Source: Aquiflexum sp. TKW24L
GTDB lineage: Bacteria > Bacteroidota > Bacteroidia > Cytophagales > Cyclobacteriaceae
Assembly: GCF_023502205.1 (NCBI RefSeq)
Contig: NZ_JAMFLG010000003.1
Span: 62,001 to 126,000 of the forward strand
Direction: 5' to 3'
DNA length: 64,000 bases
Each line of letters begins with the position of its first letter. Within the stretch, counting starts at the first letter, position 1. The position numbers and the translations under genes are program-made. The notes beneath the pieces were generated by a model. That model was not told where the DNA came from. It ran no database searches and worked only from the letters and a program-made list of their open reading frames with translations. Shown one piece after another: positions 17,223 through 27,088 of the stretch.

Positions 17223-17330
17223 AATGGGCAATCCTATGGATTATAAAGGCACCTACAACACACATTGTCTAGGCCGCACATGCTGATACTAAGACAATAG
17301 CCTATTCAACCAAAGTTTCGATTGTATTTC

Positions 17331-17359
17331 CACCTTTTTACCTTTTGAATTTGTAATTC
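17331..17359 (+). repeat. 29-nt dispersed repeat, copy 1
   Basis: Begins CACC and ends in the small inverted repeat GAATTTGTAATTC. Another copy with six differences lies at 32729-32757. Each lies upstream of one of two paralogous small lipoprotein genes (about 100 and 500 nt). Its role is unknown. The rest of 17223-17459 shows no gene. Confidence 0.5.
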
Positions 17360-17459
17360 AAAACAATAAGCATAATGAAATTGCTCTCTTCAATTTCAAT
17401 CAAAACCACCTTACTAAATAAAATACCGTTATTCGAAGTATCCAATAACTCTGAACCTT

Positions 17460-17787
17460 ATGAAAAATATCCTCCCAATAGTTTTTGTAATTTTTGTACT
17501 TGGTTTTCTAAGCAGCTGCACTACAACCAGAAGTTTTCCTACTATGGAGGGAAGTTATGAGGGGTATTGAGGTATATACAGCAAAAAACCCTGGAAAAGA
17601 TTTTAATGAAATCAAGTTTATTGAAGTTGGAGGTGGATGGTTTTCAGGTCCAAAAGGATTGATGAAAAAATTGGTACAAAGAGCCAAAGAATCTGGCGCT
17701 GATGGTTTAGTCAATGTTCAATACAATACACTACATGTCGGTAGCACGATTTCCGGAACTGCTGTCAAATTTGAGGAAGGTGTCTAA
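17460..17787 (+). pseudogene. Small lipoprotein gene with a frameshift
   Basis: The ATG at 17460 opens a lipoprotein signal (hydrophobic stretch then FLSSC with the acylated Cys at residue 20), but the frame stops after 36 codons (TGA at 17568-17570). The frame starting at 17557 continues the protein to 17787. A run of four G at 17561-17564 is the likely site: with one G fewer, the two frames join as SYEGIEVYTA. The joined protein matches the intact paralog at 33256-33576 along its whole length (GGW-x-SGP, LV-x-x-A, GA-x-GLV, GTAV). It is either a real mutation, a phase-variable G-tract or a sequencing error. The function of the family is unknown; the second half faintly recalls the YbjQ/DUF74 fold. 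Confidence 0.8.
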
Positions 17788-17999
17788 TTCCTTTCTAGTC
17801 TTAATATTTGCAATTCCATTGTTACATTTTGACTTCAAAATTAAACTCTTTTTGCCTTCCCCTATTTAGATTTTTAGTAGCTTCTCCCCCACCATCCTTA
17901 AGTTAACTTATATCATTGTTTGGGATGACTATGCGAATTTAAAAATTTAGCATGACTGACCCATGGGAAAGAAATCCTTTAGTGCCTATCTATTAGCCT

Positions 18000-18029
18000 T
18001 TTGCTATTTGCAAAATACTTCTATCTTCG
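18000..18029 (+). promoter_or_regulatory. Probable promoter for the beta-glucan operon
   Basis: TTTG at 18000-18003, an 18-nt spacer and TATCTTCG at 18022-18029 (one mismatch to TAnnTTTG). Transcription would start near 18036, so translation cannot start at the earlier ATG (17963), which supports the ATG at 18098. The region 17788-18097 holds nothing else recognisable. Confidence 0.45.
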
Positions 18030-18097
18030 TATTAAGGCATAATTCTAAATTTTTCAGAATTATATTCCACTTGCCCATCATCAGTAATCATATCCCA

Positions 18098-21000
18098 ATG
18101 CAAGAAATCACAGAAGACCGAAAAGTGCCAAAACTGAAGCAGGTTACGATAGATAATCAACTTTTTTTCCAAATCCTGAATGTCGATCAAATGCGGCCAT
18201 TTTTTATGAGTATTGTAAGCAGCTCCAATCATTGGATGTTTATAAGCAGTAATGGTGGTTTGAGTGCAGGTAGAAAAAACGCAGAACATGCGTTGTTTCC
18301 CTACTATACGGAGGATAAAATTACAGAGTCTGCAGACATCACAGGATCGAAATCCATTTTTTCAGTCTCCCGATCCGGCCAATCTGTAATCTGGGAACCT
18401 TTTTCGATTAAGAGTTCAGAAAAGTATAAAATACAGCGGAACCTTTACAAGAATGTATTCGGCAATACGATCCTGTTCGAAGAAATCAACTTCGATTTGA
18501 ACCTGATTTTTCATTACCAATGGAGTACAAGCCACCGCTATGGTTTTGTCAAAAAAAGCAGGTTGATTAATAATAATTCAACATCGGTTGACATTTCTGT
18601 TCTGGATGGGATCCAAAATATTGTTCCTTACGGGGTGCCAAGTTCAACCCAAAACCAAGTAAGCAATCTGGTGGACGCCTATAAGCGGAACGAACTCGAT
18701 AAGGAAAGTGGAATTGGAATCTTTGCCCTCAGTGTGATTATTGTGGATAAGCCTGAACCAAGTGAGGCATTAAAGGCAAATATTGCTTGGTCTCTTGGTT
18801 TAGAAAACCCCAAGCACCTACTTTCATCCCTGCAGCTCGATAATTTTAGAAAAGGGATAGCAATCAGAGAAGAATCAGATATCAAAGCCGAAAAGGGAGC
18901 ATATTTTGTGAATAGCGATATTTCAATTTCTCCCGGAAAAGAAAAGGAATGGCGGATCGTCGCCAATGTAAATAATAGTGTCACACAAGTTATTGAAATC
19001 GCCAATCAGATAAAAAATGATCCACAATTGGCTCAAAAGGTTGTTGGGGATATTGAAGCCGGAACAAGACAGTTGATCCAACTGAATGCCGCCGCAGATG
19101 GACTGCAATTGACCAAAGATACATTGAGGGATACCCGGCATTTCGCCAACTCCCTGTTTAACATTATGCGGGGTGGAATTTTTGATAACAACTACAGACT
19201 CGACAAGAAAGACATCACCGATTATTTTTCGAAGGCAAATAAACAGGTTTTAACTTATTGGCAAAAACTCAGTGAAAACCTTCCACTGCAGCTTTCACTC
19301 AGGAGTTTTAAAGATTTAATAATCAATTCAAAAAATTCTGATTTTAGAAGATTATGCATTGAATATTTACCCTTAAAGTTCAGCCGACGGCATGGGGATC
19401 CAAGCAGACCCTGGAATAAGTTTTCTATAAACACATATAATGAAACTGATGGGTCAAAAATTCTTGATTATCAGGGAAATTGGAGAGATATTTTTCAGAA
19501 TTGGGAGGCATTGGTCCACTCCTATCCTGAGTTTATTGAAGGAATGATTTTCAAATTTCTCAATGCTTCCACTTTCGACGGGTACAATCCTTATCGGGTG
19601 ACCATGGATGGTATTGATTGGGAAAGAATTGAGCCGGACGATCCTTGGTCATATATCGGTTATTGGGGCGATCACCAAATCATTTATTTGTTGAAGTTTT
19701 TGGAGTTTATTGTGAAATATTATCCTGGAAGGATAGAAAGCTATTTTGACAGGAGGGATTTTGTCTATGCCAATGTACCCTATAAAATAAAGAGCTACGA
19801 AGAGATATTAAAAAACCCAAAAGACACGATAGATTTTGATCATGAACTTGATACCAAGATCAAGGAACGTTGGTTGTGGCTGGGTGCCGACAGTGCCTTG
19901 CTTCAGGATAGACAAGGTTTGATTTATCATGTCAATTTTGTGGAGAAGATTTTAGCGACGCTGTTGGCAAAGATGTCCAATTTTATACCGGAAGGTGGTA
20001 TTTGGATGAATACGCAGCGGCCCGAATGGAATGACGCCAACAATGCCTTGGTCGGAAATGGATTATCCATGGTGACATTGTATTACTTAAGGAGGTTTCT
20101 TACTTTTTTTGATGGAATTCTTGAAAATACAAAATCGAAAGAAGTTGAGATTTCAGAGGAATTGATGACTTTCTTTAAGGATGTGTCAGAAACGCTTATA
20201 AAAAACAAACACCTTCTTGAAGTCTCTTTTGCCGACAAGGATCGCAAAAAGGTTTTGGATGGTGTTGGATTGGCCGGAAGCAAATATAGAAATCATATCT
20301 ATGAACAGTCCTTTAGCGGCAATCAGGAGGCTATTCAGATCCAAGACCTCAGGGATTTCACCCAGACATGCCTTGCCTATTTGGAACACAGCATTCGCGC
20401 GAATAAAAGAAAAGACGGCCTTTATCATGGCTATAACCTGATGACGGTTGAAAATCAGGATGAAATTTCTGTTTCTTACCTGAGTGAAATGTTAGAGGGT
20501 CAGGTTGCGGTTTTAAGTTCAGGATACTTGTCATCTTCAGAGGTGTTGGATTTATTAGATGTATTGAGAAGCAGTGCGCTGTATAGAAAAGATCAGAATA
20601 GCTACATCCTTTATCCCAATAAGAATTTAAAAGGGTTTCTGGAAAAAAATAATATTTCTCAAACTGCAATTTCAAGTTCTTCGTTGCTCATGATGCTTAT
20701 CAATGAGGGAAATAAGCAGATAGTAGAGAAAGATGTGAACGGAGGCTACCATTTTAATGGCAATTTTAAAAATGCTAATGACCTTCGAAACGAATTAGAA
20801 TTTCTTGCCAAAACCAATTACAAACAGATCAATGAATCGGATATAAAGAAAGCCTTGGAGATATTCGAAGAAATTTTTAAACATAAATCCTTTACGGGAC
20901 GATCAGGGACATTTTTCGGCTATGAAGGTTTGGGGTCAATTTATTGGCACATGGTTTCAAAATTGTCTTTGGCAGTACAGGAATGTTGTCTTGAAGCTAT

Positions 21001-21544
21001 AAAAAGTAATGAAAAAGAGGACCTGATTCAGAGCATTCAAAATCATTATTATGAAATCAATGAAGGGATCGGACTGCATAAATCCCCTACCCTTTATGGC
21101 GCTTTCCCGACTGATCCCTATTCACATACCCCAATGGGGAAAGGTGTACAACAACCGGGAATGACAGGTCAGGTTAAAGAAGATGTTCTAAGTCGATTTG
21201 GAGAGCTTGGCGTGTCTGTAATAGATGGAAAGTTGGGATTTAATGCCTCTATGCTTAGAAAGGATGAGTTTCTTACTGAGGCGAAAATCTTTGAATATAT
21301 TGACGTCAACTCAGAATGGTTGAAATTAAAGTTAGAAGCTGGATCTCTAGGCTTTACTTATTGTCAGATCCCAATCGTATACAAACTTGCTGATCATTCT
21401 GAACTTGATGTAATAATGAAAAATGGCTATATTTCAAATAGTCCAAATCTTACTCTTGATACTGATTTTAGCCAAAGTATATTTGGAAGAACCGGAGAAA
21501 TCAGTCAAATTATTGTTCATTTGGATAGAAAGGCGTTTAAATGA
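18098..21544 (+). CDS. Large glycoside phosphorylase, GH149/GH94-like (beta-1,3-glucan phosphorylase candidate)
   Basis: From the preferred ATG at 18098 the protein has 1148 residues; an upstream ATG at 17963 would add 45 residues that overlap the promoter. No signal peptide, so cytosolic. An N-terminal beta-rich domain (about 1-270) is followed by a linker and an all-helical (alpha/alpha)6-barrel region. The key motif is RPEWNDANNALVGNG with Asp646, at the place of the general acid in inverting GH94-type phosphorylases. Length and neighbours (GH3, GH17, sugar transporter) match the GH149 beta-1,3-oligoglucan phosphorylases, which release glucose 1-phosphate from the non-reducing end. GH161 or GH94 are alternatives; the family needs a profile search to settle. 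Confidence 0.72.
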   Translation: MQEITEDRKVPKLKQVTIDNQLFFQILNVDQMRPFFMSIVSSSNHWMFISSNGGLSAGRKNAEHALFPYYTEDKITESADITGSKSIFSVSRSGQSVIWEPFSIKSSEKYKIQRNLYKNVFGNTILFEEINFDLNLIFHYQWSTSHRYGFVKKSRLINNNSTSVDISVLDGIQNIVPYGVPSSTQNQVSNLVDAYKRNELDKESGIGIFALSVIIVDKPEPSEALKANIAWSLGLENPKHLLSSLQLDNFRKGIAIREESDIKAEKGAYFVNSDISISPGKEKEWRIVANVNNSVTQVIEIANQIKNDPQLAQKVVGDIEAGTRQLIQLNAAADGLQLTKDTLRDTRHFANSLFNIMRGGIFDNNYRLDKKDITDYFSKANKQVLTYWQKLSENLPLQLSLRSFKDLIINSKNSDFRRLCIEYLPLKFSRRHGDPSRPWNKFSINTYNETDGSKILDYQGNWRDIFQNWEALVHSYPEFIEGMIFKFLNASTFDGYNPYRVTMDGIDWERIEPDDPWSYIGYWGDHQIIYLLKFLEFIVKYYPGRIESYFDRRDFVYANVPYKIKSYEEILKNPKDTIDFDHELDTKIKERWLWLGADSALLQDRQGLIYHVNFVEKILATLLAKMSNFIPEGGIWMNTQRPEWNDANNALVGNGLSMVTLYYLRRFLTFFDGILENTKSKEVEISEELMTFFKDVSETLIKNKHLLEVSFADKDRKKVLDGVGLAGSKYRNHIYEQSFSGNQEAIQIQDLRDFTQTCLAYLEHSIRANKRKDGLYHGYNLMTVENQDEISVSYLSEMLEGQVAVLSSGYLSSSEVLDLLDVLRSSALYRKDQNSYILYPNKNLKGFLEKNNISQTAISSSSLLMMLINEGNKQIVEKDVNGGYHFNGNFKNANDLRNELEFLAKTNYKQINESDIKKALEIFEEIFKHKSFTGRSGTFFGYEGLGSIYWHMVSKLSLAVQECCLEAIKSNEKEDLIQSIQNHYYEINEGIGLHKSPTLYGAFPTDPYSHTPMGKGVQQPGMTGQVKEDVLSRFGELGVSVIDGKLGFNASMLRKDEFLTEAKIFEYIDVNSEWLKLKLEAGSLGFTYCQIPIVYKLADHSELDVIMKNGYISNSPNLTLDTDFSQSIFGRTGEISQIIVHLDRKAFK

Positions 21545-21613
21545 TACTTGACCGTCCTACTTAACTTAAGAATTTTGGATTATACTTAATCAGTTTTTTA
21601 CAGAACCGACCGG

Positions 21614-23356
21614 ATGGGTAAAAAAGAAAAGACTTTTCAAATCATTGAAAAAAAAATCGACTCATTGCTTGAAAGGATGACCATCGATGAAATGATAGGT
21701 CAGATGACGCAAGTAAGGCATTTTGATGATATCTCCGGGGATGATATTAAAACAAAGCTTATTGGCTCTGTCATCCATACCCAGGGTCCGCTTCCCGGCC
21801 TTACTGCCACAGAATGGCAAGCCAAAGTAACTGATCTGCAAAAACAAGCCCTTTCCACACGCTTAGGAATTCCATTGTTATTTGGTGTAGATGCTGTGCA
21901 TGGCCAAAATACATTTGAAGGCGCTACGATTTTTCCACATAATATTGGTCTTGGTGCTTCAGCAAATCCAGGCCTTGTCCAGCAGGCCGCTAAAATAACA
22001 GCCTTAGAAACGCAGGCAACAGGGTTTAACTGGGTTTTTTCGCCCTGTGTGGCTATTCCATACAACGAAAAATGGGGAAGAGTATACGAAGCTTTTTCTG
22101 AAAGCACGGATATAACCGTGGAATTGACTAGAGCTTCGGTCCGTGGACATCAAGGTGATCTCAGACAAAGTGAAAATGTACTGGCAACAGCAAAACACTT
22201 CATTGGTGATGGTTCTACTGATTTTGGTGTAGAAGGAGGAAACTCATCTTTATCCCTTGATGAGGTTAAAATAAGACTCCTTCCCCCCTATCAGGCTGCA
22301 GTTGATGAAGGGGTGGGTGCGATTATGGCCTCTTTTAATAAGTTAGATGACATTTCGATGCACGCCCATAAAGCGTTGATCACAGATCTATTAAAGGGCG
22401 AATTGAAATTTGATGGAATCGTGGTTTCAGACTGGAAAGGATATTCGAGGTTTGGGGAAAATGATATCATCAATGCGGGCATTGACATGGTAATGGCTGT
22501 AGATGGTGATTTGGAAGGATTTCAAAACGGACTGAAAGAGGCGGTTTCAAGCGGAGTTGTTCCGCTGACTAGAATTAAGGATGCCGTGCGTAGAATATTG
22601 AGACAAAAATTCAGACTTGGGTTATTTGACAATCCCTTCCCCGATAACAAACTCATCATTAAAATAGGCCTTAAAAAGCACCGGGAAGTAGCGAGACAAG
22701 CGGTACGGGAGTCACTGGTTTTGTTAAAAAATGAAGACAATATATTACCTCTAAAAAGAGATGCTAAAATAGTGTTAGTGGGTGAATTTGGAGATAACTC
22801 AGGATTGCAGTCAGGTGGATGGACGGTCAACTGGCAGGGAACCAATGAAAACTATCGAGGAGCAACAACCATCTTGGAGGGCTTTAGAAAAATTTCATCA
22901 GTTGAAGTCGCTTTTGACAAAGAGGGAAGTGGAAATGATGATGCCGATATCGCGGTGATTGTCGTCGGGGAAACCCCCTATGCTGAGTTTTTTGGAGATA
23001 TAGGCGGAGAAATCAATGCTTATCAACTTACGCTTACTGAAATCCATCAGAATTATATCGATACCTATATTAAGCTAGGTAAAAAAATAATAGTGGTACT
23101 TGTTTGCGGTAGGCCCTTGGTCGTGACGCCCCAAATTAAACAATCGGATGCATTTGTTGTGGCATGGTTGCCGGGGTCTGAAGGTCATGGCATTGCTGAA
23201 GTACTTTACGGTGAGCATGACTTTAAAGGAAAACTACCCCACTCCTGGCCAAAATCTGTAGATGATTACAATGGGAAATACGGTCCTAATTTTTGGGATG
23301 ATTCGATAAAACCACTGTTTCCACTAGGGTTTGGGTTACGTTATTGGGAGTCTTGA
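21614..23356 (+). CDS. GH3 family beta-glucosidase
   Basis: A 580-residue glycoside hydrolase family 3 enzyme without a signal peptide. It has MTIDEMIGQM, LFGVDAVHGQ, ATAKHFIGDG and the nucleophile motif GIVVSDWKG with Asp273. The C-terminal (alpha/beta)6 sandwich ends near PLFPLGFGL. There is no fibronectin III-like third domain, so it is shorter than BglX-type proteins. It should remove terminal beta-linked glucose from oligosaccharides in the cytosol, next to the phosphorylase and GH17 enzymes, which suggests laminari-oligosaccharides as substrate. It starts 69 nt after the phosphorylase. Confidence 0.92.
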   Translation: MGKKEKTFQIIEKKIDSLLERMTIDEMIGQMTQVRHFDDISGDDIKTKLIGSVIHTQGPLPGLTATEWQAKVTDLQKQALSTRLGIPLLFGVDAVHGQNTFEGATIFPHNIGLGASANPGLVQQAAKITALETQATGFNWVFSPCVAIPYNEKWGRVYEAFSESTDITVELTRASVRGHQGDLRQSENVLATAKHFIGDGSTDFGVEGGNSSLSLDEVKIRLLPPYQAAVDEGVGAIMASFNKLDDISMHAHKALITDLLKGELKFDGIVVSDWKGYSRFGENDIINAGIDMVMAVDGDLEGFQNGLKEAVSSGVVPLTRIKDAVRRILRQKFRLGLFDNPFPDNKLIIKIGLKKHREVARQAVRESLVLLKNEDNILPLKRDAKIVLVGEFGDNSGLQSGGWTVNWQGTNENYRGATTILEGFRKISSVEVAFDKEGSGNDDADIAVIVVGETPYAEFFGDIGGEINAYQLTLTEIHQNYIDTYIKLGKKIIVVLVCGRPLVVTPQIKQSDAFVVAWLPGSEGHGIAEVLYGEHDFKGKLPHSWPKSVDDYNGKYGPNFWDDSIKPLFPLGFGLRYWES

Positions 23357-23403
23357 TTTAATGAGAAATGAAGTTGAAATATCCATAAACAAAAGAAATT
23401 AGT

Positions 23404-24669
23404 ATGAAGTCATCATCAATAATACTCAATGCAGTTGCAGTCTTAGCTTTTAGCTTTGGCTGTAACCAAAAACAAAAAGAAGAAACGAATCAACTAACAA
23501 AAAAAGAAGTGACAGCAAAAGAAATCTTAGGCAATCCTGAATACCCGGCAATATCCTATGGAGGATACCGTGAAAAATCAAGAGAATTTCAGCCCACCAT
23601 TGAGGAACTTAAAGAAGACATGAGGATCTTATCCGCCATGGGAATTAAAATTTTGAGAACCTATAATGTACAGCTCCCCCACGCTTCAAATGTACTCAAA
23701 GCAATCAGCGAGCTGAAGAAGGAAAATCCGGATTTTGAAATGTATGTGATGTTGGGTGCCTGGATAGACTGTAAAAATGCATGGACTGATGAAAACCCTG
23801 ACCATGACTTGGAAAGCGAACAAAATGAAGGTGAGATTGCAAGGGCTGCAGCACTTGCAAATCAATATCCTGACATTGTTAAAATATTGGCAGTTGGAAA
23901 TGAGGCAATGGTTACCTGGGCCGCCAGTTACTATGTTAAGCCTGCTGTAATCCTAAAGTGGGTTACCCACTTACAATCCCTGAAAACTGAAGGCAAACTT
24001 CCCAAAGACTTATGGATTACCTGCTCTGATGATTTTGCTGCATGGGGAGGAGCTGATCCGAGCTATCATACCGAAGATCTTGAAAAATTGATTAAAGCCG
24101 TGGATTATATTTCCATGCATACCTATCCCTTTCACAACACCCATTATTACCCTGTTTTTTGGCATGTGACTCCTGAAGAAAGCCAATTTTCAGATGTAGA
24201 GAAAATTGATGCAGCGCTGTTAAGGTCCATAGACTTTTCCAAAGCTCAGTATGATGCAGTGAAAAATTATGTCAATAGCCTTGGAGTGGAAAAAGCGATC
24301 CATATTGGTGAGACAGGATGGGCTTCCGAATCAGATGGGTTTTATGGACCTGAAGGGTCAAGGGCAGCAGATGAATATAAGCAGGGATTATATTATAAGC
24401 ACATGCGTGAATGGACCAATGTATCTGGTATTTCATGTTTTTATTTTGAGGCTTTCAATGAGCAATGGAAGGATGCCAAAAATCCAATTGGTTCAGAAAA
24501 CCACTTTGGACTTTTTACCCTCAAAGGAGAAGCAAAATATGGGCTTTGGGATTTGGTGGATAAGGGCACCTTTAAAGGCTTGACAAGAAATGGCAATCCG
24601 ATTGTAAAAACATTCAATGGCGATAAAGATCAGCTCATGAAAAATGTGTTGGTAAATCCCAATAAGTAA
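23404..24669 (+). CDS. GH17-like glucanase, lipoprotein
   Basis: A 421-residue protein with a lipoprotein signal (FSFGC, Cys about residue 20) followed by a Lys/Glu/Thr-rich linker. The rest is a TIM-barrel related to GH17 beta-1,3-glucanases: ISYGGYREKSRE near the start, acid/base VGNEAM (Glu167) and nucleophile IGETGWAS (Glu303). It would act at the cell surface or in the periplasm on beta-1,3-glucan, or possibly as a transglucosylase. It has longer loops than its two relatives downstream. It is 47 nt after the GH3 gene. Confidence 0.85.
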   Translation: MKSSSIILNAVAVLAFSFGCNQKQKEETNQLTKKEVTAKEILGNPEYPAISYGGYREKSREFQPTIEELKEDMRILSAMGIKILRTYNVQLPHASNVLKAISELKKENPDFEMYVMLGAWIDCKNAWTDENPDHDLESEQNEGEIARAAALANQYPDIVKILAVGNEAMVTWAASYYVKPAVILKWVTHLQSLKTEGKLPKDLWITCSDDFAAWGGADPSYHTEDLEKLIKAVDYISMHTYPFHNTHYYPVFWHVTPEESQFSDVEKIDAALLRSIDFSKAQYDAVKNYVNSLGVEKAIHIGETGWASESDGFYGPEGSRAADEYKQGLYYKHMREWTNVSGISCFYFEAFNEQWKDAKNPIGSENHFGLFTLKGEAKYGLWDLVDKGTFKGLTRNGNPIVKTFNGDKDQLMKNVLVNPNK

Positions 24670-24743
24670 GTCCCGGAAGATAGCATTTTATAATAACCAC
24701 TAAAAATAAAAATTTCCAAAACCACCAACAAACCCTAATAACT

Positions 24744-27086
24744 ATGTCAACTACCTCGAGTAAAGTACCGATGGGCCAAAAAATTGCCTTCGGCGTTGGT
24801 ATGTTAGCCAACCAAATGTTTCCTGCTTCACTAGGGATATTTATGGTGGTGCTAGTGCAAAACCTGGGATTCCCCGGTTGGATGTGGGGAATCGTTTACT
24901 TTATTCCGCGTGTCCTCGATGCTATAACAGACCCCATCATGGGCTTTATCTCAGATAATACCAAATCCCGATGGGGAAGGCGGAGACAATATGTATTTAT
25001 CGGCGCTATTTTAATGGGGATTACCTTTTCGGTAATGTGGCAACTTTATGGGGATAACAGTGTGAGTTATAACTTCACCTATTTCCTATTTGGCTCTTTT
25101 GCCTTCTACATCGGGCTTACTATTTTCAGTGTGCCCTATGTAGCCATGGGCTATGAGATGAGTGAGGACTTCCATGAGCGTACCCAAATTATGGCCATAG
25201 CCCAATGGATTGGGCAGTGGGCTTGGGTGATTGCTCCATGGTTTTGGGTCATTATGTATGAGCCAAGTTGGTTCCCATCCCCGGAAGCTGCTACACGTGA
25301 ATTATCAATTTGGGTCGGAGTGATTTTTGCTTTATGCGCTATGGTTCCTGCTTTTTTCATTCCCAGTAAATCTACCAAAGATGAGAATTACTCACCGCTG
25401 ACATTCAATGCTATAGGAGATAGTATTTCCCAAATCATCAGAGGGTTCAAAGAAGCCTTTTCCTCAACACCTTTTAGAAAATTGTGTATTTCCACATTTT
25501 TTATCTTCAATGCTTTTAATACAGTAGCTGGCTTTGTCTTTTTTATAGTGGTTTGGCATTTGTTTAAGGGCGATGCTGGGGCAGCCGGCTATTGGACACC
25601 CTTGTTCGGAAGTATCGGTGCGTTGGTCACTACCTTTATTGTCATTCCTGTGGTAGCTAGGATGTCCAGGAAGATTGGCAAGAAAAACGCTTTCATGGTA
25701 TCCCAAGGCATAGCCTTGGTAGGCTATCTTTCTTTGTGGTTTCTTTTTGTGCCCGGCAAGCCTTGGATGTTCATCTTTTCCCTTCCATTACACTCTTTTG
25801 GAATCGGTAGCCTTTTTGTGTTGATGATGTCCATGACTGCCGATGTGATCGACTTAGACGAACTGAATTACGGAAAACGAAGGGAAGGAGTATTCGGTGC
25901 CATTTATTGGTACATGGTGAAGTTCGGATTTGCCATAGCAGGCGGTTTGAGTGGTTTGATTCTGACTATAGTAGGTTTCGATGGAAATGCAGCGGTTCAG
26001 CCCGAAGGTGCTGTGGATGGTCTGAGGATTTTCTTCTCGGGGCTTCCGATGTTGGGAACCATAGCGGCCATGTACCTCATGCATGACTACGATGTGGATG
26101 AAAAAAGGGCCAATGAAATCCGTGAAGAATTAAAAAAGCGGGCAGAGGCCAAAAAAAGCCTGGAAAACCCGTATTCGCAAAATGAAAATTCAGCGGTATT
26201 GACCAAAGTGCAAAATGAATTTTCTCCTAAAACAGACATTGATTTTTCAAATAAATCCAACACCGAAATAAAGCAACTCTTTTCCAAATCATTTGATTCG
26301 GGCATTCATGGCCTATGTTTCAGTCCCTATTTGGAAGGTCAGAATATAGGTGATCAATTATCCGAGAATCAAATCCGGAGGAGAATGGACTTGGTTTCAA
26401 AAAATGTCAAATGGGTTCGCTCTTTTTCATGTACTGACGGAAATCAATACATTCCCAAAGCAGCCCATGAAAAAGGACTTAAGACGATGGTGGGCGCTTG
26501 GATTGGAGTCGATAAAGCGAAAAATGAACAGGAGATTAAAAATCTGATCAGCTTGGCACAACAAGGATTTGTGGATATCGCCGTGGTTGGCAATGAGGTT
26601 TTGCTTAGAAATGAATTGACAGAGCAAGAAATAATAGATTACATCAAGGAGGTGAAAAAATCCTTACCCAATACGCCTGTCAGCTACGTGGACACCTATT
26701 TTCAACACCAAAAGCATCCCCTACTTGTGGATGCCTGTGATATCATTTTAGCAAACTGTTATCCTTTTTGGGAAGGAAAAAGTATTGAAGAAGCCTCTTC
26801 CCATTTGCAGCATATGTATGCGTCAACAAAAGACATTGCAAATGGTAAAAAAATCATGATTACAGAAACAGGATGGCCGAATCAGGGAGATAAAGTCCAA
26901 GACGCCGAACCTTCTGAAGAGAATGCAATGAAGTACTTTATTAATGCCAATAGTTGGTCCCAACAAGAAAAAATAGACATGTTCTATTTTTCATCATTCG
27001 ATGAGTCATGGAAAATACACCATGAAGGTGATGTCGGTCAACGTTGGGGAATTTGGGATAAGAATGAAAACTTAAAATACATCTAG
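24744..27086 (+). CDS. GPH/MFS sugar transporter fused to a GH17 domain
   Basis: A 780-residue two-part protein. Residues 1 to about 445 form a 12-helix glycoside-pentoside-hexuronide:cation symporter (PRVLDAITDPIMGFISDNTKSRWGRRR-type signature in the first loop, MSMTADVIDLDELNYGKRREG later). After a charged linker (about 449-497), residues 498-780 are a complete GH17 domain with acid/base VGNEV (Glu618) and nucleophile ITETGWP (Glu708). The frame is continuous and the C-terminus of such symporters faces the cytosol, so the hydrolase probably meets the imported sugar directly. The GH17 part is closely similar to the free enzyme encoded 2 nt downstream. A fusion of this kind is unusual. Confidence 0.9.
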   Translation: MSTTSSKVPMGQKIAFGVGMLANQMFPASLGIFMVVLVQNLGFPGWMWGIVYFIPRVLDAITDPIMGFISDNTKSRWGRRRQYVFIGAILMGITFSVMWQLYGDNSVSYNFTYFLFGSFAFYIGLTIFSVPYVAMGYEMSEDFHERTQIMAIAQWIGQWAWVIAPWFWVIMYEPSWFPSPEAATRELSIWVGVIFALCAMVPAFFIPSKSTKDENYSPLTFNAIGDSISQIIRGFKEAFSSTPFRKLCISTFFIFNAFNTVAGFVFFIVVWHLFKGDAGAAGYWTPLFGSIGALVTTFIVIPVVARMSRKIGKKNAFMVSQGIALVGYLSLWFLFVPGKPWMFIFSLPLHSFGIGSLFVLMMSMTADVIDLDELNYGKRREGVFGAIYWYMVKFGFAIAGGLSGLILTIVGFDGNAAVQPEGAVDGLRIFFSGLPMLGTIAAMYLMHDYDVDEKRANEIREELKKRAEAKKSLENPYSQNENSAVLTKVQNEFSPKTDIDFSNKSNTEIKQLFSKSFDSGIHGLCFSPYLEGQNIGDQLSENQIRRRMDLVSKNVKWVRSFSCTDGNQYIPKAAHEKGLKTMVGAWIGVDKAKNEQEIKNLISLAQQGFVDIAVVGNEVLLRNELTEQEIIDYIKEVKKSLPNTPVSYVDTYFQHQKHPLLVDACDIILANCYPFWEGKSIEEASSHLQHMYASTKDIANGKKIMITETGWPNQGDKVQDAEPSEENAMKYFINANSWSQQEKIDMFYFSSFDESWKIHHEGDVGQRWGIWDKNENLKYI

Positions 27087-27088
27087 GA

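Noticed and set aside
17375-17560. A 61-codon frame before the lipoprotein
   Set aside because: It has no protein-like features and overlaps in another frame the lipoprotein signal that begins at 17460.
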